46,669 nucleotides of DNA from Paraburkholderia domus (lineage in GTDB: Bacteria; Pseudomonadota; Gammaproteobacteria; Burkholderiales; Burkholderiaceae), in contig NZ_CAJNAT010000044.1 in assembly GCF_905220705.1 (NCBI RefSeq), forward strand, positions 1 to 46,669, written 5' to 3'. Each line of letters starts with the position of its first letter. The first letter of the stretch is position 1. Shown piece by piece: positions 9,069 to 16,729 of this stretch. The position numbers and the translations under genes are program-made. The notes below the pieces were generated by a model. The model did no database searches. It had not been told where the DNA came from and saw only the letters and a program-made list of their open reading frames with translations.

Positions 9069-9121
9069 GGAAGCGCGGGCCGCGGCAGGGGCTTTCCGCC
9101 CTGCCGACGCGGCCTGCCGTG

Positions 9122-9130
9122 TGCTATCGT
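9122..9130 (+). promoter_or_regulatory. Extended -10 promoter for the cobA transcript
   Basis: TGCTATCGT is an extended -10 element (TGN plus TATCGT). The corresponding -35 position is poor, as is common for extended -10 promoters. The transcript would start a few bases before the rightward riboswitch at 9143. Confidence 0.45.
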
Positions 9131-9142
9131 ATGCGCGCGTTT

Positions 9143-9342
9143 GGTGCCCGCACATGCGTTCGCATGTGCAGTTAAACGGGAAACAGGCCGCGCTCGCTGC
9201 GCTCAACCTGTGCTGTCCCCGCAACGGTACGCGACCTGCGGTGCTTGCGCATCGCGCATGCGTTTTTGATGCCACTGTCTGACGATTCCGGACGGGAAGG
9301 CAAAACGCATGAGGCCGCCAGCCCGGATACCGGCCAGACGCG
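9143..9342 (+). promoter_or_regulatory. Cobalamin riboswitch controlling cobA-cobE-cobO-cobB-bluB
   Basis: Plus-strand landmarks: GGTGCCCGCAC, ACGGGAAACAGG, GTGCTGTCCCCGCAACGGTA, GCCACTGTCTGACG, CGGGAAGG and the B12-box region CCAGCCCGGATACCGGCC. This is the same core, in the same order, as the leftward riboswitch, so the two are probably related by duplication. It precedes the cobA coding region by roughly 210 nt. Confidence 0.94.
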
Positions 9343-9427
9343 GAGGCAGCGAACGTCACGCTGCCGGCCGCCGGAATCCGCGAGGGACGGATGTGAAGGC
9401 GCTGAAGCACGACGTGGCGCGGCCGTC

Positions 9428-9450
9428 AGCGTTTTCCCGCGGGAAACGCT
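9428..9450 (+). promoter_or_regulatory. Stem-loop in the expression platform of the cobA riboswitch
   Basis: Arms AGCGTTT and AAACGCT enclose a second self-complementary block CCCGCGGG with one bulged T, giving a long GC-rich hairpin. No T-tract follows, so classical intrinsic termination is not apparent. Control through ribosome access or Rho is possible. Confidence 0.5.
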
Positions 9451-9552
9451 GCGAGCAGCGTTGTTCGTCGCGCGTAATCCGTAGTGCCGCATGATTTCAA
9501 TTTCCACCGCCCCGGGCCTCTTCGTGCCTCACCCGTTCCTGCCTGTTACGAC

Positions 9553-10437
9553 ATGGCGCGCGCCATGCATGCCGCGATGAGCCGCGCCTGGCTGATTGGC
9601 GCCGGCCCCGGCGACGTCGAACTGATGACGCTCAAGGCCACTCGCGCGCTGGCGCAAGCCGATGTGGTGCTGGTCGACGATCTGGTCAATCCGGACGTGC
9701 TGCAGTTCGCGCGCACCGGCGCGCTGGTCGTGTACGTCGGCAAACGCGGCGGGCATCCGTCGACGCCGCAGGCCGGGATCGTCGCGCTGATGCTCGAGCA
9801 CGTGCGGGCCGGGCGAAGCGTCGCGCGTTTGAAAGGCGGCGATCCGTTTGTGTTCGGCCGCGGCGGTGAAGAGCAGCAGGCGCTGCATGCAGCGGGCATC
9901 GAGGTTGAAGTAATCAACGGCATCACGGCGGGGATTGCGGCGCCCGCCGCGATCGGCATTCCGGTGACCCATCGCGATCATGCGCAAGGCGTGGTGTTCG
10001 TCACCGGACACGGCGCCGGCAGCGGTGAGCCGGACTGGGCCGCGCTCGTCGCCACGCGGATGACGCTGGTGATTTACATGGGCATGCGGCGGCTGAACGA
10101 TATCGTCGGCGCGTTGCAGGTAGCCGGCATGAGCGCCGACACGCCATGTGCGGCGATCGAATCGGCCACGCGTCCGGAGCAACGGCATACGCTCGCACGA
10201 CTCGGCGAGTTCGCGGATGCGGTCTCGCGCGCCGGGCTCGGCTCGCCGGCGATCGTGGTGATCGGCGGCGTGGCGTCGCTGGCTTTGGCGCGGGATGCCG
10301 CGAATGCTGCCGCGGTCGGCGCGGTGGATGCGGTGGATGCGGTGGATGCGGCGAACGTAACGAACTCGGCGGGGACGGCGAACGCGCGGGACGCCGCAAA
10401 CGCATCAGACACCGCGAACCCAGCGGACGTCCAATGA
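9553..10437 (+). CDS. cobA: Uroporphyrinogen-III C-methyltransferase (SUMT)
   Basis: 294 aa from the ATG at 9553. SUMT methylates uroporphyrinogen III twice, using S-adenosylmethionine, to make precorrin-2, the entry step of cobalamin synthesis. Signature motifs are present: GAGPGDVELMTLKA near the N-terminus, VVYVGKRGGHPSTPQ, and KGGDPFVFGRGGEE. Start choice is weak: ATG codons at 9553, 9565 and 9577 and a GTG at 9484 are all in frame, and none has a clear ribosome site. The conserved domain begins right after 9577. The last 40 residues are a low-complexity Ala/Asp/Asn/Val tail partly made by a 9-bp tandem repeat, absent from typical SUMT. The stop overlaps the next start (ATGA). Confidence 0.93.
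   Translation: MARAMHAAMSRAWLIGAGPGDVELMTLKATRALAQADVVLVDDLVNPDVLQFARTGALVVYVGKRGGHPSTPQAGIVALMLEHVRAGRSVARLKGGDPFVFGRGGEEQQALHAAGIEVEVINGITAGIAAPAAIGIPVTHRDHAQGVVFVTGHGAGSGEPDWAALVATRMTLVIYMGMRRLNDIVGALQVAGMSADTPCAAIESATRPEQRHTLARLGEFADAVSRAGLGSPAIVVIGGVASLALARDAANAAAVGAVDAVDAVDAANVTNSAGTANARDAANASDTANPADVQ
10321..10347 (+). repeat. 9-bp tandem repeat (GCGGTGGAT)x3 in the cobA tail
   Basis: Three perfect in-frame copies encode repeated Val-Asp-Ala units. Further imperfect Ala/Asn/Asp repeats continue to the stop codon. In-frame length change would leave the enzyme core intact. Confidence 0.8.
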
Positions 10438-10937
10438 AAACGCTAGCCGTCGGCATCGGTTGCCGCTTGCATAGCTCCGCTGAGCAGATCGAAGCGGCTG
10501 TGCGTGCCACACTCGGCTCGCATGCATTCGATGAAATCAGCGCAATTGCCTCGGTCGACATCAAAGCCCACGAAGCCGGCTTGCTCGAATTCTGCGCACG
10601 TCATGCGCTGCCGCTGAAGCTGTTCAGCCGCGAGCAGATTGCGGCGATAGCCGTGGACAAACGGTCGGCGGCCGCACGCGAGCATCTCGGCATAGACGGC
10701 GTCTGCGAGCCGTGCGCCTTGCTCGCCGCGGCCGCCGAACCTTTTGCGGCCAGCGCGCCTGGTGCTGTCCAAGCATCGGTTGCGCCAGGCGCATCGATTG
10801 CCCCCGATACCCCAAACGCACAGCTACTCGTGCGCAAAACCATCCACGACAGCGTCACGGTGGCGATTGCATCGACCACCGCCCACCCCGCCCGCGAACA
10901 GACAAACCGCGACACTCAAGAACAGGACCTTCCATGA
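10434..10937 (+). CDS. cobE: CobE / CbiG C-terminal-domain protein
   Basis: 167 aa. It matches the CbiG C-terminal family: VGIGCR near the N-terminus, then conserved SVDIKAHEAGLLEF and FSREQIAAI segments. In the aerobic pathway the stand-alone protein is called CobE and is needed for cobalamin synthesis, though its exact reaction is unsettled. The last 50 residues are Ala/Thr-rich and not conserved. It starts in an ATGA overlap with cobA and ends in an ATGA overlap with cobO, so all three are probably translationally coupled. Confidence 0.82.
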   Translation: MKTLAVGIGCRLHSSAEQIEAAVRATLGSHAFDEISAIASVDIKAHEAGLLEFCARHALPLKLFSREQIAAIAVDKRSAAAREHLGIDGVCEPCALLAAAAEPFAASAPGAVQASVAPGASIAPDTPNAQLLVRKTIHDSVTVAIASTTAHPAREQTNRDTQEQDLP

Positions 10938-11536
10938 AGACCGATCCCGAATCGCATCAACGCATGACCGAGCGCCGGCGCGAAGGTCACGAGAAAAAGC
11001 AGGCCAGCGCCACCGTCGAAAAAGGTCTGCTGATCGTCAACACCGGCACCGGTAAAGGCAAGACCACCGCCGCGTTCGGCATGGCCGTGCGCGTGCTTGG
11101 GCACGGCATGCGCCTCGGCGTCGTGCAATTCATCAAAGGTGCGCTGCACACTTCGGAGCGCGATTTCCTCGGCGCGATCGCCAATTGTGACTTCGTCACG
11201 ATGGGCGACGGCTACACCTGGAACACGCAGAATCGCGACGCCGACATCGCCACCGCGCGCAAAGGCTGGGACGAAGCGCGCCGCATGATCGAGAGCGGCG
11301 ACTATCAGATGGTGATCCTCGACGAACTGAACACCGTGCTGAAGTACGAATACCTGCCGCTCGACGAAGTGCTGTCGGTATTGAACGCGCGCGCCGAGAT
11401 GCTGCACGTGGTGGTGACCGGCCGCCACGCGCCGGACGCGCTGATCGAAGCCGCCGATCTCGTCACCGAAATGCGTATCGTCAAGCACCCGTATCGCGAG
11501 CAAGGCGTGAAAGCGCAGCGCGGCGTGGAGTTCTGA
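10934..11536 (+). CDS. cobO: Cob(I)yrinic acid a,c-diamide adenosyltransferase (CobO/BtuR type)
   Basis: 200 aa, the usual length. The P-loop NTGTGKGKTTAAFG is near residue 36, followed by the CobA/CobO/BtuR-specific segments GVVQFIKGA, DGYTWNTQN and ILDELNTVLKYEYL. The enzyme transfers the 5'-deoxyadenosyl group of ATP to the cobalt of the corrinoid. A basic, charged N-terminal arm precedes the P-loop, as in this family. ATGA overlap with the upstream gene; cobB follows after 3 bp. Confidence 0.95.
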   Translation: MKTDPESHQRMTERRREGHEKKQASATVEKGLLIVNTGTGKGKTTAAFGMAVRVLGHGMRLGVVQFIKGALHTSERDFLGAIANCDFVTMGDGYTWNTQNRDADIATARKGWDEARRMIESGDYQMVILDELNTVLKYEYLPLDEVLSVLNARAEMLHVVVTGRHAPDALIEAADLVTEMRIVKHPYREQGVKAQRGVEF

Positions 11537-11539
11537 GCA

Positions 11540-12835
11540 ATGTCCGCCTGTCCGGCCCTGTTCATTAGCGCGCCCGCATCGGGTCAAGGCAAGACCACGA
11601 TTACCGCGGGTCTGGCGCGCTACCATCGGCGGCTAGGGCGACGCGTACGCGTATTCAAGACGGGCCCCGACTTTCTCGACCCGATGATTCTGGCGCGTGC
11701 CAGCGGCTCGCCTGTCCTGTCGCTCGATCTGTGGATGGTGGGCGAGTCGGCCTGCCGGAACCTGCTCGCGCAGGCGGCGGAAGCGGACCTGATCCTGATC
11801 GAGGGCGTGATGGGTCTGTTCGACGGCACGCCGAGCAGTGCCGATCTGGCAACCACATTTGGCGTGCCGGTGCTCGCGGTGATTTCGGCGAAAGCGATGG
11901 CGCAGACCTTCGGAGCGGTCGCCTTCGGCCTCGCGCAATTCAGGCCGCAGGTGCCGTTTTACGGCGTGCTCGCCAATCGCGTCGGCTCGCCAAGGCACGC
12001 GCAGATGCTCGAAGAAGCGTTGCCGCCGGCGCTGCGCTGGTGTGGGCACATCACTGGCGACGACGAAATCGAGTTGCCCGATCGTCATCTCGGATTGCAT
12101 CAGGCCGCGGAGATCGACGATCTGGACACGCGTCTGGATCGCGCCGCCGATGCGCTCGCGCAAACCGCGCTGGCTGAGTTGCCGCCGCCGGTCGAATTCG
12201 GAGCGCCCGCGCCGGAAACACTGCCGCGTCTTCTGGAAGGCAAACGCATCGCCATTGCGCGCGATGCCGCGTTCTCGTTCATCTATCCGGCCAACGCTAC
12301 GCTGTTAGAAATACTCGGCGCGCACGTCGACTATTTCTCACCGCTCGCCGATGAAGCCCTGCCGGAGCATGCCGACGCCCTGTATCTCCCAGGTGGTTAC
12401 CCCGAACTGCACGCGGCAGCGCTCGCCGGCAACACGCGCAGTGCCGCGACGATTCGCGCGCACGCGGCAGCGGGCAAACCGGTCGTCGCCGAATGCGGCG
12501 GCATGCTTTACCTGCTCGACCAGCTTACCGACACGCACGGCGCCAGCACGCCGATGCTCGGCCTGCTGCCCGGTCATGCAACAATGCAAACGCGCTTCAC
12601 TGCGCTCGGCATGCAACAGATCGACAGCCTGCACGGCCCGATGACCGGTCACACTTTCCATTACTCGAAGCTGACGACGCCGCTCACGCCGCTACGTTCA
12701 GCCACCCGGCCAAATAGCGATGCCCCCGGCGAGGCCGTGTACCGCGCCGGGTCGATCGTGGCAACCTATATGCATGCTTATTGGCCCTCCAACCCGGCCT
12801 TCACGGCCGCCCTGTTCCATGGCGAAGCCTTTTAA
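11540..12835 (+). CDS. cobB: Cobyrinate/hydrogenobyrinate a,c-diamide synthase CobB
   Basis: 431 aa. The N-terminal ATP-binding half carries the P-loop SAPASGQGKTT (residues about 10-20) and the DxxxG/EGVMGLFDG block. The C-terminal half is a class I glutamine amidotransferase with its nucleophilic Cys in AECGGMLYLL and the supporting YLPGGYPE motif. The enzyme amidates side chains a and c with glutamine-derived ammonia, and its product is the substrate of CobN encoded on the opposite arm. It overlaps bluB by 17 bp. Confidence 0.94.
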   Translation: MSACPALFISAPASGQGKTTITAGLARYHRRLGRRVRVFKTGPDFLDPMILARASGSPVLSLDLWMVGESACRNLLAQAAEADLILIEGVMGLFDGTPSSADLATTFGVPVLAVISAKAMAQTFGAVAFGLAQFRPQVPFYGVLANRVGSPRHAQMLEEALPPALRWCGHITGDDEIELPDRHLGLHQAAEIDDLDTRLDRAADALAQTALAELPPPVEFGAPAPETLPRLLEGKRIAIARDAAFSFIYPANATLLEILGAHVDYFSPLADEALPEHADALYLPGGYPELHAAALAGNTRSAATIRAHAAAGKPVVAECGGMLYLLDQLTDTHGASTPMLGLLPGHATMQTRFTALGMQQIDSLHGPMTGHTFHYSKLTTPLTPLRSATRPNSDAPGEAVYRAGSIVATYMHAYWPSNPAFTAALFHGEAF

Positions 12836-13478
12836 CGATTCCGAGCGCGAAGCCGTCTACCGCGCGATTTACGAACGGCGCGACATGCGCCATTTCGTGC
12901 GCGACCCGGTCGACCCCGCCGTGTTGCAACGCCTGCTCGACGCAGCGCATCACGCGCCGAGCGTCGGCTTCATGCAGCCGTGGCGCATCGCGCGCATCAC
13001 CGACCCGGCTTTGCGCACGGCCTTGCACGCGACGGTCGAAAGCGAACGCCTCGCCACCGCCGATGCACTCGGCAAGCGTCGCGAAGAGTTCATGAAGCTG
13101 AAAGTGGAAGGCATGCTGGAATGCGGCGAACTGCTGGTGATGGCGCTGATGGACGGCCGCGAGCGTCACATCTTCGGCCGCCGCACCTTGCCGGAGATGG
13201 ACCTGGCTTCCGTGGCGTGCGCGATCCAGAACCTGTGGCTGGCCGCGCGCGCGGAAGGTCTGGGAATGGGCTGGGTGTCGCTATTCGACGTCGACGCGGT
13301 GCGTACGCTGCTGCACGTGCCCGAGGGCGCGCGGCCGGTGGCGATCCTGTGTCTCGGCCACGTCGATCAGTTCTACAGCGAGCCGATGCTGGAATCCGAG
13401 CGCTGGGCAAGCCGCATGCCGCTCGCCGATTGCGTGTTCGAAAACCGCTGGCCGGACGACGACAAAGCGCAGGAATAA
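12819..13478 (+). CDS. bluB: 5,6-dimethylbenzimidazole synthase BluB
   Basis: 219 aa from the ATG at 12819, inside the end of cobB. It is a nitroreductase-fold protein of the BluB family, with YERRDMRHF near the start, HHAPSVGFMQPWR, and EGLGMGWVSLFD in the C-terminal half. BluB breaks down reduced FMN with oxygen to form DMB, the lower ligand of cobalamin. Presence of bluB indicates oxygen-dependent DMB supply and true B12 as the product. Last gene of the rightward cob operon; 22 bp separate it from the convergent lipoprotein gene. Confidence 0.93.
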   Translation: MAKPFNDSEREAVYRAIYERRDMRHFVRDPVDPAVLQRLLDAAHHAPSVGFMQPWRIARITDPALRTALHATVESERLATADALGKRREEFMKLKVEGMLECGELLVMALMDGRERHIFGRRTLPEMDLASVACAIQNLWLAARAEGLGMGWVSLFDVDAVRTLLHVPEGARPVAILCLGHVDQFYSEPMLESERWASRMPLADCVFENRWPDDDKAQE

Positions 13479-13500
13479 AGCGGGCGCAAGCGTCCTAGTG

Positions 13501-14100
13501 CTACGGCTGAAGAGGCTTGACCGAGACTACATCCGGCACGCCGCCCGTTTCATCGGTGCGCAGTTTCACTCGCCAGTTGGGCGGCGCATCGAACGGAAAT
13601 TTTGCCAGAGCGCTCTTTACGAGCGCCGGCATGGCATGCAGTGGATCGGCATCGCGATCGCTGCTGGCCGCGCTCACTTTGTAGACTTCCTGTCCGCTCG
13701 ACCGCTCGAAAAACCGCAGCGTCAACGCGTGCTGATAAACGCGTCCGCCGAATAGCGAAAACGGCGGCTCGGGCGAGCGTTCGCACGCGCCAGGCACGCA
13801 ATCCTTCGCACCCACGCCGACCGCCGCCGGCCGCGTGTCATACGCGATCGACAGTAAATAGTGCGCGGACTGGCCCGCCGTATCGACAAAGCCGTTCTTC
13901 GCGAGCTCATCACGCAGCATGGTTTCGAATTGCGGATGATCCGCGCTGGCATCCTGCGACGGCATGCGCGCAATCGTATAGGTGCGCTCGCCCTGCAGCA
14001 CGGCCGAAGGGTTCGCCGTGTGCACGTCGGCGCTCAGACCCGCGCAGCCGGTCAGACTCAATGCGGCCAGCACGGCACAGATCAATATCGCTTTCGCCAT
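13501..14100 (-). CDS. DUF4136-type lipoprotein
   Basis: 199 aa. The N-terminus is a lipoprotein signal peptide with lipobox LSLTGC about 19 residues in, so the protein should be lipid-anchored in the envelope. The mature part resembles DUF4136 proteins of unknown function (short strands around TYTIARMPS and FAYD-like sequence). The ATG at 14100 follows AAGCGAGAAA and gives a normal signal peptide. An alternative ATG at 14136, 12 codons upstream, overlaps the kinase stop as ATGA and may be used for coupling. It is the last gene of the regulator-FecR-kinase operon, so it may take part in the same signalling. Confidence 0.7.
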   Translation of the reverse strand: MAKAILICAVLAALSLTGCAGLSADVHTANPSAVLQGERTYTIARMPSQDASADHPQFETMLRDELAKNGFVDTAGQSAHYLLSIAYDTRPAAVGVGAKDCVPGACERSPEPPFSLFGGRVYQHALTLRFFERSSGQEVYKVSAASSDRDADPLHAMPALVKSALAKFPFDAPPNWRVKLRTDETGGVPDVVSVKPLQP

Positions 14101-14132
14101 TTTCTCGCTTCGATAAGGTGAGTGTTCATACG

Positions 14133-16664
14133 TCATGAGCGCGGCGTTGCAGACGCATCGGTCTGCGCTTCGTCGAGTGCCGGCAGGGAAATCGTAAATA
14201 CCGTTCCCTTGCCTGGCGCGCTGACCACATCGACTTCGCCCCCATGCCGCGTCACAACGGTTTTGACAAACGCCATGCCGAGGCCCGCGCCGCCCACTTC
14301 CGGCCGCTCCGTCTCGTGAAAACGCCGGAAGCGCTCGAACAGACCCGCCTGTTGCTCCTCGGGAATGCCGTAGCCTTCGTCGCGAATCGTGCACGATACA
14401 CGTTTTGTTGCGCCGGGTGCGGCGGTCTGCGCGGCACCAGCGAGACCACCAAGGCCACCAAGGCCACCGACGCTCTTCAGGCTGCACGTGATCCGCGTGT
14501 CCGGCGGACTGTACTTGACCGCATTGTTCAGAATGTTGACGAGCGCGCGCGTCATCAGCGAACGGTCGGCGCAGATCCAGTGGCCTTCGTCGGCAGCGGT
14601 CTCGCTGTCCGTATCGGTTTGCAGCGTAATGCGTTTGGCGTGGGCCTGCGGCCAGACCTCGTCGCTGGCGTCGATCATCAGTTCGGTCATGCTCACCGGC
14701 TCGAGCACATAGGCTTGCGATTCGGCGCGCGCGAGCTGCACGAAATCGTCGGCGAGCGTCAGCGCACGTTGGGCGTAGCGCTCGATGCGCTCCAGCAGCT
14801 CACGCGCGAGCACCGGCTCGCTGCGCGCCCGCTCGATCTCCACCAGCGCCAGAATCGAAGCCTGCGGCGAGCGCATGTCGTGCGACAGCAGCCGCAATGC
14901 GTCTTCCCGTTGGCGCTCCGCCGCATGCAAAGCCGATACGTCGACGAGGCCAGCGATCCAGCCCGTCGTCTCGCCTTGCTCGTTCGTGCAATTCGCGTAG
15001 CGCAGCAGATGGTCGCGCTCGTAGGCGTCGCGCACCTCGACGCCTTGCGCCATCAGCGAGGCGAACTCGTGACGCGCGGGATCGAGCAGCGCCGGCCACT
15101 GGGCATGCGCGAGCAGATTGTGTTCGGCGTCCGACGCCGCACCGTTGTCGATGGTCTTGACCAGCGTCAGCCCGCCCAGCACCGTCCGCATCGGCCGGCC
15201 TTCCGGCAGCGGCGCGCCAAGGCGCGCGAAATGCGCCTTGGCGGCATGGTTCGCGATCAGCACGATGCCCTGCACGTCGCTCACCAGGATCGGCTCGGGC
15301 ATGCTGTCGAGGCTGTCCCACACGAAGCGCTTCATGTCCTGCACGCGCTGCGCGGCCTGCGCCATCAACGCCATATGCTGCTCCAGCACGTCGCCGCCGA
15401 ATTCGCGGCGGCGCTGCGGTGTTTCCGGCAGAAGGTGCGGCTCGTCGGCGAGGCGTTGCAACTCTTCGCGCAGATAAGCCATTGTCATTTCAAGGCGCCG
15501 CCAGTTCCAGATCGGATACACCACGATCAAACCGAAGATCGCCGGCACCGGCGACATCCATAGCCGCGCGCCGTACAGCAAGGCCGCGCTGCCGGCCGTG
15601 GCGAGCGCACCCAACGCGACGGTCAGCACCAGCGAGCGGCGCGGCGACAGCACCAGAAAACCAGCGAGCAGCGCAGCAAGCGGCGCCAGCGACGCGACGA
15701 GCAGCACCCAGGGCTCCGCGGGCTCGAGCTCGCGACCGGTCAGCAGCGTATCAAGCACGTTCGCGTGAATATAGACACCGGGCAGCGGCCCCAGCTCACC
15801 GGACACCGGCGTAGCAAAGCGGTCGTACAAGCCGGACGCGGTCACGCCGATCAGCACGATGCGCCCGCGCAGCATGTCCGCGGGAACATCGCCCGCGAGG
15901 ACGCTCGCAAAACTCAGCGTCGAATAGTTCTGCGCATTCAGACCGAAGGGGATCAGAAAGCGGCCTTCGCCTTCGTCATTAGTATTGGACTGCGTCGCGG
16001 CCCCGCTGGAAGCCTGCCCGTGCGGCGACTCATTCAACTGCAGCGCACCACGTTCGACGGCCTGCGCAACCGGCACCATCAATTGCGGCCAGCGCGAATC
16101 CGCGTCGCCCTCGAACCGCGCGACACTGCGCACAATGCCGTCGCTGTCGACTTCAAGATTGATATGCCCCAGTCCGGCCGCGGCATGCGCGAGCGGCGCC
16201 ACCGGTTCGACCGCGACACGCCGGCCGGCGCTGTCCGGCGGCGTAAGCAGCACCGGCAGGTAGGTCGGACTCAGGGCGATCGCGCGCGCGAGCTGGGCGT
16301 CTTCCGGATTGGCCTCCGTGAAAAGCACGTCGTAGATCACCGCGGCGGGCTTCGCCTTCGCGATCTGCTCGAGCAACCTGGCGTGGACGCTGCGTGGCCA
16401 CGGCCAGCGGCCAAGCTGCGCGATGCTGGTGTTGTCGATTTCGAGCACCACGATGTCGCGCAGCAACGGTTGCGCGCGCAGGCTCAAAAAACGGTCGTAG
16501 ACCAGATTGTCGACGCTTGCGGTCAGCCGGCCGAGCGAGCTGAGCAGAATCACCGCAATGCCGAGGCAGCCGATTCCCACCCACTCAAGCAGGAAGCGGC
16601 GGCCCGCGCGCCGTCCGAGGCGGGCGCGCGGGTCGAGGCTCAGACGCGTGTGTGGGTTCGGCAA
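14133..16664 (-). CDS. CHASE2-domain sensor histidine kinase
   Basis: 843 aa. Transmembrane segment 1 is at about 24-43, a CHASE2 periplasmic sensor domain at about 45-315, then three transmembrane segments at about 318-390, a PAS-like region at about 446-575, a HisKA domain with the phosphoacceptor His595 in LLSHDMRSP, and HATPase_c with N-box NILNNAVKYS (about 710-720), DEGYGIPEE and GGAGLGMAFV. All catalytic boxes look intact. A Gly/Leu-rich insert at 733-743 comes from a short 9-bp repeat. The TTG start at 16664 is the only candidate before the first membrane segment and has no clear ribosome site. It follows the FecR gene by 65 bp. The cognate response regulator is presumably the first gene of the operon. 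Confidence 0.92.
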   Translation of the reverse strand: MPNPHTRLSLDPRARLGRRAGRRFLLEWVGIGCLGIAVILLSSLGRLTASVDNLVYDRFLSLRAQPLLRDIVVLEIDNTSIAQLGRWPWPRSVHARLLEQIAKAKPAAVIYDVLFTEANPEDAQLARAIALSPTYLPVLLTPPDSAGRRVAVEPVAPLAHAAAGLGHINLEVDSDGIVRSVARFEGDADSRWPQLMVPVAQAVERGALQLNESPHGQASSGAATQSNTNDEGEGRFLIPFGLNAQNYSTLSFASVLAGDVPADMLRGRIVLIGVTASGLYDRFATPVSGELGPLPGVYIHANVLDTLLTGRELEPAEPWVLLVASLAPLAALLAGFLVLSPRRSLVLTVALGALATAGSAALLYGARLWMSPVPAIFGLIVVYPIWNWRRLEMTMAYLREELQRLADEPHLLPETPQRRREFGGDVLEQHMALMAQAAQRVQDMKRFVWDSLDSMPEPILVSDVQGIVLIANHAAKAHFARLGAPLPEGRPMRTVLGGLTLVKTIDNGAASDAEHNLLAHAQWPALLDPARHEFASLMAQGVEVRDAYERDHLLRYANCTNEQGETTGWIAGLVDVSALHAAERQREDALRLLSHDMRSPQASILALVEIERARSEPVLARELLERIERYAQRALTLADDFVQLARAESQAYVLEPVSMTELMIDASDEVWPQAHAKRITLQTDTDSETAADEGHWICADRSLMTRALVNILNNAVKYSPPDTRITCSLKSVGGLGGLGGLAGAAQTAAPGATKRVSCTIRDEGYGIPEEQQAGLFERFRRFHETERPEVGGAGLGMAFVKTVVTRHGGEVDVVSAPGKGTVFTISLPALDEAQTDASATPRS

Positions 16665-16729
16665 AGCGTGGCGTGGTTGAGAGCTAAGGAACGGGCTGGT
16701 CGTCGGCCCGGCCCCTGAATCTACCAGCG

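Noticed and set aside
14244..15563. Plus-strand open frames opposite the histidine kinase (14244-15563 and 15765-16718)
   Set aside because: The kinase frame has all domain motifs. The opposite frames show no ribosome sites or recognisable families.
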